Below are positions 12,865-25,500 of a stretch of 56,446 nt of DNA, one piece after another. The notes beneath the pieces are model-generated. The model was not told the origin of the DNA, searched no databases, and was given only the letters and a program-made list of their open reading frames with translations. The stretch lies in assembly GCA_002751075.1 (NCBI GenBank), contig NAOQ01000058.1:161249-217694 (forward strand), written 5' to 3'. This stretch comes from Ichthyophonus hoferi (Eukaryota; Opisthokonta; Ichthyosporea; Ichthyophonida; Ichthyophonidae). Position numbers and translations under genes: made by a program. The first letter of the stretch is position 1; each line of letters opens with the position of its first letter.

Positions 12865-14796
12865 CTGCATTATTATGTTTGTTCTGTCAAGTCATGCAAT
12901 TATTTAAGCCCTTGAACTTCTTCAAAATTGTATACAGTGGTGCTAAAGCGATTTATGCAAGGAAAATAAAAAGAAAGTATATTGAATTTGAAAAATGTTA
13001 TATTTTTTACGTCCATGAGTACTTGGTTCTGCGTTTAGAAGGATAGAATCACAAGTAAAAAGCAGTGGTGCTATATCACAGCTAAGGTCGCGTCCTGTGA
13101 TGTATTATTTTCTAATATTGTTGTGAGACTTAAATTAAAGTGAATGCATGCATTACTAACTATTATGATTCGCTCATAATATGACACAAAGGACCACAAT
13201 ATAATAAGATCGCGTTAGAATCAATAACAGATGCACTGTGGCTTAGAGAATAATATCGCTTCACCGAGCAAGATGATTTTGACAATTGGTTAAGGCCAAC
13301 CAGATTGAGTCACAATCGGACTGGGTATATCTAATGGACCAATCATAAGCATCATTAATCAAAATAATTTTGTTCATTGGCTGACATATATCTCAGGGTT
13401 CAATGGAGAAGCAGCAATTTAAATTTTTTATTTTACTAAAAATAGTCGTGAGAAGTGAGTTAAGGTATAAGTTGGGCTCACTGAAAGAGAATTTTTTTTT
13501 TTAAAGCTATTACTAATAATATTATTATTATATTTTAAGTAAGTTCATTTCATATGCAACAGTTAGGACTGTAATTTGCTTTTTTGTACTGAAATATTTC
13601 TGGTATGCATGCCTCTCAAATGTAATTGGCTTTGTAATTCACTGTCCAATCATGCAGGGGCCTCCCAGTCCATCTTAATCAACATTGGCTAACATTAAAA
13701 ACGTCATTACATGTATCCCAATTTCAACCAATTGTTTCACTAAAGACACGTACACACTATTCTTATTGGAGAAAAGGTAGTAATAGTGGGAACACGGCCA
13801 AAGAGCACAATCTAAAACTAAATCAAATAATCCATAAATACAAATTGTAATATTATAATACTACATATATCTATATCCAAGAATTTTTTTTCAAAGAACC
13901 ACCTAATAACGTTAAATAGTGATAGCAGTTATTATTTACACCATAATATAACACCCCTTATTGATCGGTCTCTTTGTGCAATTTTCACATTAGCATCTAA
14001 GCGAATCAAAGCACCGATCCTCTCTTAATTAAAACAGAGGCATAATTACTATAGCCAGTTACCTAGAGTCGAGTAAACTGGTAGTAAAAGCCTGTGTACC
14101 AAGACTGTAACCCTGAGACTGNNNNNNNNNNNNNNNNNNNNNNNNNNNNNNNNNNNNNNNNNNNNNNNNNNNNNNNNNNNNNNNNNNNNNNNNNNNNNNN
14201 NNNNNNNNNNNNNNNNNNNNNNNNNNNNNNNNNNNNNNNNNNNNNNNNNNNNNNNNNNNNNNNNNNNNNNNNNNNNNNNNNNNNNNNNNNNNNNNNNNNN
14301 NNNNNNNNNNNNNTTCACATTAGCATCTAAGCGAATCAAAGCACCGATCCTCTCTTAATTAAAACAGAGGCATAATTACTATAGCCAGTTACCTAGAGTC
14401 GAGTAAACTGGTGTAAAAGCCTGTGTACCAAGACTGTAACCCTTGGAGCAACAATTATTGTAAAAATATATCTGAAGTATTAATATTTATTCATCCTGAC
14501 CCGAATTGAATAATAAACATTGTGATATCACACTGGAAAATATATAGTATATTCCATTCCTCATCTTGAAAACCGTCACACTCTTAGTAAAAATTCAAAT
14601 AATTTAATGGTACGTAGCTAGCTAGCGTCTTTGATAACTCCAACTTAAACAATAATAAATGTTTTGAATGACTCCAATAAAGTTGTCACATAATTTGCAC
14701 AATGATCCATTGCTGTCAACTAGTTTTATTATTAGAATAAATATTTTGCTTTGCAAACTTATGTAGCACTTCCAAGTCCCCATATGCTATTTAAAA
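12865..14796. other. AT-rich region upstream of the RhoGEF model, containing a gap
   Basis: Should hold the unidentified 5' exons and promoter of the minus-strand RhoGEF gene and the promoter of the plus-strand gene starting at 14797. Several CCAAT/ATTGG pentamers occur at 13280-13760. No exon could be supported. The N run at 14122-14313 lies here. Confidence 0.5.
14122..14313. other. Assembly gap (192 N) flanked by a ~120-bp direct duplicate
   Basis: The unknown bases are bracketed by near-identical sequence: the roughly 135 bases before the gap, beginning near 13984, recur immediately after it from 14314. The same start point and near identity suggest two contig ends that overlap but were not merged. 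Confidence 0.95.
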
Positions 14797-17096
14797 ATGA
14801 ATGATGAAGCTAGCAAAATGGTCTGTAGCCAGAATACTCGGCACGATTATAAAGAATGTATTGGAAAGGTTTGTTTTCCTTTTGCACTGGAGCGTATATA
14901 TATTATCTATTTTGACAATCTTTTTGCATAAAACCATTGTACATACATTTTGTTGAATTTTGCCTACGTCATTGGTGTTTTACCATCCTAATCCTTAGTA
15001 GCCAAAATTGCAAGCTCCTTTTTCATTTCCAAAGCAATACTTAACTTCCAATGCTTTTCAGAGAAATTTTGTAACACATTCTTCTGGTTCTAGAGTAGTT
15101 TCTATCTCTTGTACCGCCCTTTCACCACTCTGTGTCATATATACACATAATATATATATTATAGACGTGCAATTATCATTTTATCCATCCGTTTTCTTAG
15201 TTTGATGCTATTAAATATATATAAACTACCATTTCTTATTACCCACACTTAGGAGAGTTTTAATTACCCAATCATTCTTTATAATTTTAAATTCATCCAG
15301 ATTTAAGAACCTCTAGATTTTAAACGGCTAATATAAACGCTTTAAGACAGTTATTAGATTATCTATTATAATATGGAACATGCAATTTCAAGCTAAATAG
15401 TTTGATACAGATTCATATGGCATCCGAAGAGTCCATCAATCATCATGAGCAGATAGAGTGGTTGGCAAATGCTAGCATGAGCGAGATAAAGCGTGTACAA
15501 GAGACTCTTGCAAGACAGGCAAGGAAGGTATATTTATATTATGTTTACTTCCTTTGGTTCTTTAAATTTCCATAATAATAATAGGCCCGTAATTATGTAT
15601 AGATATATACAGCCATTTGCTTTTTATTTTTATTTTTATTTTAACCATCAATTACTGTGATGGGCACAGGTTAAAAACATAGTTGTAGTTCTACAAGCAT
15701 ATATGGAATATATATGCGCAATATGCATACATATCAAAACAACCAGTGTGGGAATTATAGCGTGTTGACGTGGTGGACGATATTAATTTTGAAAAACAAC
15801 ATACTGAAGTGATTTTTATAACTAACTAATCCAACACTATAGTTTAAACTGTTGATGCATACTTTCCTCTTACAGTATCCGAGTTTCAACAAATATCTCC
15901 GTGTAGCTAAACCATCGCATGTTACTAAAGCCACTGCTGCCTCCAAATGCAAGCCCCCTTTAACGCTACCTTACAGGCTTTGGGTTAAAGATCCTACACG
16001 ACCAATGATTCCAATGCCTTTTTTAAACGAACAAATGAGACAGGATAAAAGTACTACAATGAAATCTGATTCTAACAGCGTTAACATTACATCTACCTCC
16101 GATCAAAATAAGGCTTATTGCGCTCCAAAAATTGGAACAGTGATTTCTACCAGATCAGTAACGTTACTGAGAACAGGAGCAGGCAGAGCCGATACAGATA
16201 ACATAAAATATGTGAATAATAGAGAAGAGAAACAAACAGCAGTAACGTCTGCTATCACAGAAGAAGATTGTAGCAACTGGGATGAACAACGGGTTCTTCG
16301 TCCAAGAAAAGATGTTAATGTCACGGTTAACACCCGACCCAACAAGGATCATATCTCTAATATACCCGATATAGAAAATATAAAATATGCAGGCAATAGA
16401 AAAGAGAAACGAAAGCCAGTAGCGTCTGTTATCGCAAAAGAAGATTGTAGCAACTCAGGTGAACAGCGGGTTCTTCGTCAGAGAAAAGATGTCAATGTCA
16501 CGGTTAACACTCGATCTCACAAGGACCATATCTCTAGTATGCCCTCTTTACCCCGAAAGACTAGCACAGAGAGTAAACCAATCAAAGGACAAGAACCATG
16601 CAACAAAACTATTGATACTACTAAGAAAGGAATAACAGTTGCTACGCCAAAACCTAGAAGTAAATCTCTGGTCGCTAATAAACAAAATTCCATAAAAAAA
16701 TCAACGCCTTTATTAAAATCTTCTAGTCAACTCAAGCCGACTATAAAAACAAAATTGCCTTCCACACTGAAGTCTACTATTAAAGCGGGGTCAAAAGTAC
16801 ACAAAAGAAACCTGCCCAAGTCGTCACAGCCAATCAAAGATCATAAAAATAAGCGAATAACAACAACGGCCGATGATGTACATTTATGTGCCGGTGATAA
16901 GATGATTACTCCAGTCAAAAACGCAAAAAAGATTGAAAAAAAGCCACCAATATGGTATAACGAATATTTCTCCACGGGAGATTTACTAGACAGTGCTCGA
17001 CATGCAAATAACCTGAGCACGGATCGTGATTTAGCACTTAGATTGTTGTTAGAAACATTTGATGAACCTCGTATGCCTAGGAGATGCCGTAAATAA
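14797..17096 (+). CDS. Unknown lysine/serine-rich protein with a duplicated 59-residue segment
   Basis: Function not recognised. Exons 14797-14868, 15411-15527 and 15876-17096 join in phase 0 and encode about 469 residues. The start ATG follows TTAAAA; the donors are gtttgt and gtatat, the acceptors gatacag and ttacag. The N-terminal ~65 residues are helical and charged (EQIEWLANASMSEIKRVQE). A proline-rich stretch follows (YRLWVKDPTRPMIPMPF). Residues about 172-289 are two tandem 59-residue units sharing ENIKY/DNIKY, EEDCSN/KEDCSN, EQRVLR and RKDVNVTVNTR. The next ~120 residues are very basic (Lys, Ser, Thr, Pro), and a short ordered C terminus ends near LALRLLLETFDEP. There is no signal peptide or membrane segment. 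The composition would suit a nuclear or cytoskeleton-binding protein, but this is only inference. The stop codon overlaps an AATAAAATAAA polyadenylation signal. Confidence 0.8.
16200..16553 (+). repeat. In-frame tandem duplication within the 14797-17096 gene
   Basis: Two units of 177 bp begin at 16200 and 16377. They remain alignable along their whole length and keep frame, giving two 59-residue segments. Both units preserve RKDVNVTVNTR exactly, while flanking residues have diverged, suggesting constraint on that block. Confidence 0.9.
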
Positions 17097-18522
17097 AATA
17101 AAGGACTCTTGTATTTGTATTTAGCCCCAACGCCTAGGAAACCAATCAACACTCGTTTAGAAATAGATACATTTTATCCTCTTTAAAGCTAAAAATAACT
17201 TTACATTATATTGAAAAGAAAGCATATTCAGTTGGCTCAAACAGCCATACTAGATTGGATAAAAGATAAGATTTAATAAAAAAGCAGAAATAACTACCAT
17301 TGTTTTATTTACTCTTATAGATTCAGAGAGTACTGTCACAATCCTATCGTATCTTTCACGCAATTACGTATTTTCCAATCTAGTAACGTTATGACTTATT
17401 TTGGTTATTTTGGCTTCATTGCAAATCATATCCAAATTTTAATTATGCCATTATCTATTTATACTGAAGACGAGTATGAGCCGTCATGTGGTTCTATGAG
17501 CATCAAATTGCTACATTTCTTGTTTATGATTCCATTATCATCTATCATTAGACCATTATCACAGCGTACGCTGATTGAACCGCCAGTTTCAAAATTTCAT
17601 TTTTTAATGACCTGAATTGGCTTCATTTCACATCTACTATCTTAATTCCAGATTTAATCATGGCATTATCTATTTATACTGAGTACGAATATGAGCCGAT
17701 GTGACGTCTGTAGTGCTATGGGAATCAAATGGCTACATTTATTGTTAATGATTCACTTATCATCCATTATTAGACCATTATTTATGTACGGTGATTGAAC
17801 CATCAGTTTCGATCTATTTTTTAATATATTTTTTTTTAGTAAATTATGGTTCAAAAATCTTTTCTGCGGTATGACTCATTAGGTCAAGTTGTTAGATGAC
17901 CTAATCTTGGCGTTTCTGCTGTAATAACTAAGCACCAACTAGAATTCCATAGTTTTATCAAATAGCGGCTTAATGACCATTACGTTCTTTACATAACGCA
18001 TAGTAAAATAAAGTTATTTCTGAAAGAAATTATTATAAAAAGCATTGTTGGGTTAAAAAACCATGGGACGGGTGGTGCAATCAATTCGTATATTGAGGGT
18101 TATTTCAGGGACATTCTATTGGGTATCTAAATTGTATGGCAATTACATTGGCTTATTAAATAAGGTCACATTAAATGTATAGAGCGTTAATTCGTAAAAA
18201 GACCAACTATTAGCCTTCAAAGTAACGAGCGATAAGCCAGTAGAAAAAATACATTTAAATATTAAAAACGTTGGCGGGAAAAGATTGAATAACTCATGAA
18301 CGCTAATTTGCGTTCCCTTTTTAGAGAGATTATATGATTGTTATTGTTAACATATATATGTAATGTATATAGTACTAATGTTTTAAATAAACTCCTAAAT
18401 AAATTCTCGTATGATAGACTAAGAGCTAGGATAGATTTTTATTATTTTTTATGTCTGTGCAATAGTATGAAGGTTTATGGTATGTCATTTTTAGTTTTGC
18501 GTTAGGCACCCAAGCTAAAACC
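17097..18522. other. Intergenic region between the unknown gene and SPIDR
   Basis: AT-rich spacer between two plus-strand genes. It contains a tandem duplication at 17407-17830, listed separately, and presumably the SPIDR promoter. No open frame with splice support was found. Confidence 0.6.
17407..17830. repeat. Diverged tandem duplication, unit about 210 bp
   Basis: The segment starting TTGGCTTCATT at about 17408 is repeated from about 17617. Shared blocks in the same order include TTATCTATTTATACTGA, GAATATGAGCCG/GAGTATGAGCCG, TTAGACCATTA and GTGATTGAACC/CTGATTGAACC. The copies differ by substitutions and small indels, so the event is not recent. No coding frame is conserved between them. 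Confidence 0.85.
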
Positions 18523-21500
18523 ATGAGTACATTTCCATCGTTCGAGGTATGAGCTCTAAAAACTTACACATTATTTATATAAAGTATAAAGAGCATTTTA
18601 TGAGGTCCAATTTTTTTATTTGAATAAAAAATAAATTTGGTGTATACAGACAGCACTGGAATAGGCACGTCAAAGTATAGGCGGATAAAATAGAGACCAA
18701 AAAATAAAAGTTAATACGAGATATTATCTTGTCTTGGCAGAGAACATTTGTTTAGATGAGTTGTGTTTTTATAAATTTACCACAAAAGTGGCTAATTTGA
18801 TTCTCATTGATTCAGGAATGGAAAGCTCAGAAGCGAGCTAAAGCAGGCATGTAGTTCCTCTATGGTCTTTTCCTCTTACATGTTTCTTCTAAAATACATA
18901 TTTTCTCTTCATCGTTTATAAAAGGCTCTTTTCATAATTATTTTTGCCTTATATATTATTATTGTTATTTTTAATAGTCATCCCCTTTGTGGTTTTTACT
19001 TAAACCTATCAGAACATGCCTTATTTGACTGGCTACTTTTACAGAAAATCTTTTTATGTCTACCAATATAGATAGATGCACTGAACATGCATACGGCATT
19101 AATATGGGACCCTTTATTACTCATGACCTATATAATAATATGCATATAAACATATATACTATTATACCATTATACTATTATATCATTATACCATTATACT
19201 GTTATACTGTTATAATAAAATACATTCTCTTTGCAGAGGAAAATCTTTGGAATGATCAGTGGAATGGCCCGGTTCAGACGGGTTTGTGTGAGATACTTTT
19301 AATTTAAAATATGATCTTAATAAATTCTTTGTATACCAATATATATTATAATATAGTATGGGTACATTGTATACATGACATAGATATATTACCTCTTGTA
19401 TTATAACGCAGGATTAGTTTTATGTGTTACATTAAATTTCTATGATTACGGGTTTGCTAGTCCTATGATTATGTCTTAGTTGATTTATTACGCTTATTTT
19501 TTAAAGCATATATATAATTTCATGCATGCATGTATTTTTTATATTGTAATGACAGGAACATATATGTATATATGCATGAAATCATCGCTTGTTACGTAAC
19601 CATTTATGAGCTATATATACTATATTGATCAATCAATTCTATATATAATATGCCTATTAATCAGTTGTGTATGTACTATACATATTAAGGAATTGGCTAT
19701 GAAGTCCTTTACTATGAACTAGTTACGCGTATCTAACAATTGGTCAATGGTAACCTGGTAACCTTTAGTTTGATATGCACAGGCTTGGACCAACCTCGAC
19801 GAATAGCACGACTATCCCGATCTCCCACCGCATCCCATGAAAATCAACCATGTGCGCAGTTATTTGTGGGACATGGCAGTGATTTATTTTCTATTGGCAG
19901 GGATAAGGCATACAATACAATTTTTAACTTAAGCTCTTTTTTGGATTTTAAGATGTTATTTTGAGAGCAATTGTATGAGATTATCTACAGTACATTGCCT
20001 TACCCCACTACCTTATTTCTATTGATTAGATAGTAGATTGAAAATGGCTTGATTGGACATCATCATGATCATTCCATACCTTGATGTGTGATTAGTATCA
20101 TGTGGGTTCCGACTGTGGGTATACTTATATATATAATTTTGCATAATCCATATGAATATGTACTTTTGCCTGTACACACACACACATATATATATATATC
20201 GAATACATACTGATATCCCATTAGTTTTTGTTCTAACCTATATGTCATAGCTAAACCCATTGACTCTTTTGTACCAATAGCCCATTCCTGAAAGATTTTC
20301 CAATATTTGTGTATGTTTCTGTATATTTTTACCCTATAATATGAGTTATATTTGGATATATTTATGAAAGGTATATATATATGTATCAGTGTAGGTTGTA
20401 TGAAACGGAGATATACACGAGACATATGTTTGGATTTTGGTGATATACAAGTACAGTTGTGTCAAGATATTGTTTCTTTTATACTAGGTTATGAAATGTA
20501 ATGCTTTGTGAAGTGAGGTACTGAGGTAGACGAATAGTACATATGCGATGAAGTTAATTAATGTCATTACATAACATTAATTGTTAAAGCCAAGTCTGAA
20601 TCGGTCAGTGTGTAGATATATAGACGAGTGATTTTATTTGCATAATATATGTGAATAAAATATATCTATAGATCTATATACTTGTATATACTCAATTAAA
20701 ACATATGATAACATATTTGCCTCTACTTTTTGTGAAAACTTCATGCATATATTTAACTATATAAACACACTCGTTAACGTGTTTTTATAGTACATTTTAT
20801 AACTTGGCAAGTAATATAACAATTTACCTTACAAGGAAACATAAATATGAATCTAGACTGAGTGCCATACCTTTAAAGCCTGTTACCATGTATAATATAA
20901 TATAATATAATGGCACTGTTGATGAGCTATATTGTTGTTTTCACTCTATATCTTTTTCTCATTGTCCCTTTTAATTCTATTAACAAGTTATTGCCAGTTT
21001 ATTTTTGGCAATTAGACCGTGATCACATATCAATTTTGGTTGCAGCTGTTGCGAATAATTTTATTTACTACTTTATTGTGGTTATTGTGGCATAGAGGAT
21101 GTTAGAGTCGATATGAAAAGTAACGATGATATGATAGTATGATAATATAATTCTATGATTGTATCTTACTATGTTGGTATGAACGGATGATAGGATGATG
21201 GTATGATAAAAGAATAGTAAAATAATAAACTAGCAAAATGGTAAAATAGTACGAGGGTATGATAATAGAAAAGCATAACAGTGTCTTTTTGGCAGGAATA
21301 AGAAGGTGATTATTTTCTCACACAGTGTATACACATAAGCATAGATGCCTTTGATAATCGGGTATTATTAGATGACCATTTGCATGTATATTGCGTCTTT
21401 CTATGTATCTTTAACCAATTGTTTCTCAAGTATATCATTTAATACCATTTCTATGCCCTATATATAGCCAATAACAAGTCCGGAAAAACAAAAGCAATAC

Positions 21501-22506
21501 ACAAGCCATCTATTTTAATGAGTTTAAACCACGCTTATTCTTATTCAGATGATATAGGTAGGTTATGCATAGATTACATTCTCTTTCTTCTATCCACATA
21601 GTTATATATATATACGGTAGAATATATGCGACATGTAATACAAAATAAAGTAGATGTGATGTAATGCTAATGCATATATTATGCTATATTTTTCCATAAA
21701 GCCAGATATATTATGATATTATGGTATATCTTACATATATAAGCACGAGGTTACAATACACTCTTTCTATCTTCATCTATATAATCTTATACATTTTCCT
21801 AATACTCTAAATATATTTTCTGCACTTACATTTTGTGGATGCTTTGAATATCTGTTTATATGTTCGTGTATATTTCTACTATTAATATAATATAATATAT
21901 ATATATTTGTCGCGTATGCCGGCTATGGACATATATGTACGCATATATTTATACGTATGTAGTATATTATGATACATTACACCGCAATATTATATAATCC
22001 GATATATCATGGTACGCATACTATATCATCACCATTAATATACGACCTTTATTTATCACATAGGTCATTCTAGTAAAATTAATAGCGCAATTACAGAGAA
22101 AGATGAACTACAGGCGAGCATAACCAAACCGTTAATTGCCAAATCATATAGCTTAGGTAAGTGACTCGCTGCTGTGTTCGTTCATAGAGGGTCACAATTA
22201 TGCATTAAAGATTAGTATCACTATATGTTATATTTATGTTATTATATATGAGATAATATAATATAATATAAATATACTAACATTAATACTAATAAATTAT
22301 ACTACATAGATAATTACAGAAAAATATACACACCTTTTATATAGGCATATAACATGACAAGAATATATACGAAGTAAGTAAGAATATAGATGCAAGGTGC
22401 AGTGTTTCTCGCCATACAGTCCAAGAAAAGGTCAACTAGATCAGCTATGCAGGCAGAGAAAATGGTTAGCTGTATGACGAGAATAAGGATGCATATATAT
22501 TTATCA

Positions 22507-22538
<32 letters not shown>

Positions 22539-25500
22539 CAAAGACAAACATGTTCTTACACCCTTACTCTACCACAGGCTTCACTCCAGAAATTGACCCG
22601 GATCTACTATCCCGTCAGCACACATATACACAAAGGCCATATGGTGATCCCAAGCCAATTGGAACAGGGCTCAAACCATCAAAAAAAAGGCGCAGATCAT
22701 TATCATCTGCTTATTCACCTTATATAGACAGAAAGAATTGTATGCCCCCTCTATTCGATCTCTCTTTATCTCTCCTCTCTATCTTATCTTATCTCATGTT
22801 CATCTTATTAGGCTTGTTCATAACGACAAATAATTAATTACTTAGTTATAAGTGACCGTAAGTATGCCTGTGTAGTTCAATTTCTTTAACCTTTAAGAGT
22901 TAGGGAAAGAAATAGTATGTGTGCAATACGTGAATAATATGGAGGTGGGGTTATTGATTTTAATATTATGGTATGCGCAAATAAGTGGCGTAAGATATTG
23001 AGTACGATAATGATGTTACAATACGTAGATATGTGTACATGTATGATTTAATGCTTATTTGTATGACACCATGAAAGCATGATATTGTGATATTATGTAT
23101 GCTAGTATGTATGTTAGTATGTATTACAGTATATATGATGGTATGATAATAGGTATGATAGTATGATAATGGTATAATAGTATAATAGTATTTACAATAG
23201 TATGATAATATGGTAGTGTGCATAAGAGTATGATGTAATGTATTATAGTATGCTCATATGATAGTATGTATAATAGCAAAATAATATTTTCACCCATAAT
23301 CCAGGTGTTATAACAACCGACCTCTTGCACATACACTGCACTACAAATACAGCAAACACCACATATATCGTCAACAATGATGAAAGTCTACCCGCCCATT
23401 TCTCTACTCCCGCTGTTACTGGCCCAGTGAAGTGTAATACAGCCAGTCCAGCCTGGGTTGTGCCAAAAAGAAAGAGGATGCATACTCCCTCTAGTACCAA
23501 TGACAACCTTAGTATAAAAAGTGAGCATTGATTTGTCTATCTAATCTGTATATTTGATTGTGAGGCTGTCTCTTCTCTTTTTCTCTTTTCATATCTTTTC
23601 ATAGTTTTATGTTAATAAAATTCATTTTTACAAGTGATTTCTGGTGATTATAGTCACGGATTTCTACTACCTTCCTATACTAATTATTAAGTATTACATA
23701 AATACAATTATGTATTTTGAATGAATGCTCAAATAGTTGAAATATTTGAATATTCAATGAAGTTAACCTGAAAATATAGATGTACACCGACGTCATCTTG
23801 AAATTATTTTTATTACACTCTAAATAGTTTTTTTGAATTTATATATTATACAGTAAATACATATACTATATACTAAATTACAGAGGTGTCAGTGCAGTAG
23901 ACTTACATATAGTATACCCATATAATATATACATCTGGTTCTTACTGTTTGCAATGCCAGTATTTGCCTCACTGACACCAACCGACATCTGCCGGCCCAA
24001 TAATATACCTTTCCTACTGTTGTACTTGATTTAAACCAATATGGTCTTCCTTACAGTCTTTTCATACCTTTTGACTACTTTCTATATCAAGAGTTATAAG
24101 TTTAAGAGAAGAGAATCATGTTTATTTTATTTAATGCAATAACTATCTCAGAATCAACAATAATATACCCTGAAATAGCCCACGGACCCAACGCAGACGA
24201 GAAGATTGTAAGAACGTCGGGGTTGGTAAGTAACCCTACCCTGTACGGGAGGACATTGTAGTCATACATTAAGCAGTTATGATATGTCTCTTTTACACCC
24301 GACACGATCAACTATTCTTGATTATTATTACTATCTTCCTGTCTCTAACCGAACACTAACATTCTTCTGTATACTTAACCATGATTATTTCTCTTTCTAT
24401 ACAGCATAGACCGGTTGAAGATGAAAACGATGAAGATATAGATGCAGTCACTTTTACACAGGAGACCAACTCTCCATCACCTTCCAAGACCTCTATAGAT
24501 AACCATCCCCTTACATACCAATCACCCATATCTCCTAGTATCTCAGCAAACAAAACACATTATTCACCAACACAAACACCTGACGATCCCTCAGCCTCTT
24601 CCAATTTGTTTCTTATTGACACTCTACCCACTCCAATATTAAATACTCAAAAGACGCCTCCTTCATCTAATATATCCCCAAAAAAACCCTGTATTTCACC
24701 AACCTTCATTATACACGACACCCAAATTTCACCTATACACAAGCCTAACCTTATGCCTAGTTTGCTACACGAGTCCTTTCTTTCGCAAGATGGGTCAAAT
24801 ATGACCTTTCCAGTTCTATCGTCACACAAAACCCCGCGGTCTCCTCTTTTATCAGTACATACACCGCCTCCATTACCTCATTCACAACCTTTACAAGATA
24901 GTTTTCTAATGTCTCATTTTTCCGATGCTGGCCTGCTCACAGCAGAGGAGCCGGAAGAAGAGAGACCGGACAATGATAGTGTACACAGTGATAGGGATAG
25001 CAGTAACTATGATGAATTAGTAGATGAGAGAGATAGTAGGGAGAATAATAGCTCATGTGACGAAACGGAGGACGACATTGTGTTGTTTACACAGTTTGCC
25101 ACGGTCACTGAAGAGGATAGTAATGAAGATAGGATAGCTTTGACACAGTGGGATAGTGAATGTATGAAAGAACATGTACGACCTTTTGTTTTCAATCCCT
25201 ATATCTATTTATCCTCTATGTGTTAATTACAGTTACCTTTTTCCGTCTCATATGCTTTATTATTAAGCTATCACCTTTTTTGTTTTTATCTCTTTATTAT
25301 TTCTTTGTCTCTATCTCTTTATCATATTCTATTTCTCTTTTTTTTTTTTCATATTATTTTTCTTTTCTACCCTTTTCGTGTGCATATTTTGTTGCCTTCA
25401 TTGACCTGTCTCATTATTATCCTTGATCCATTTCTATTTTTTGAGAAGGAAAAAGATAGAGAGAGAGAGAGAGAGAGTAGATGAAATAGACATGAATCCA

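Noticed and set aside
14990-15125. Minus-strand reading SGERAVQEIETTLEPEEC after a gacacag acceptor, considered as a RhoGEF 5' exon
   Set aside because: It lies inside the first intron of the plus-strand gene and stops after about 23 codons; no donor or phase link to the RhoGEF exons could be established.
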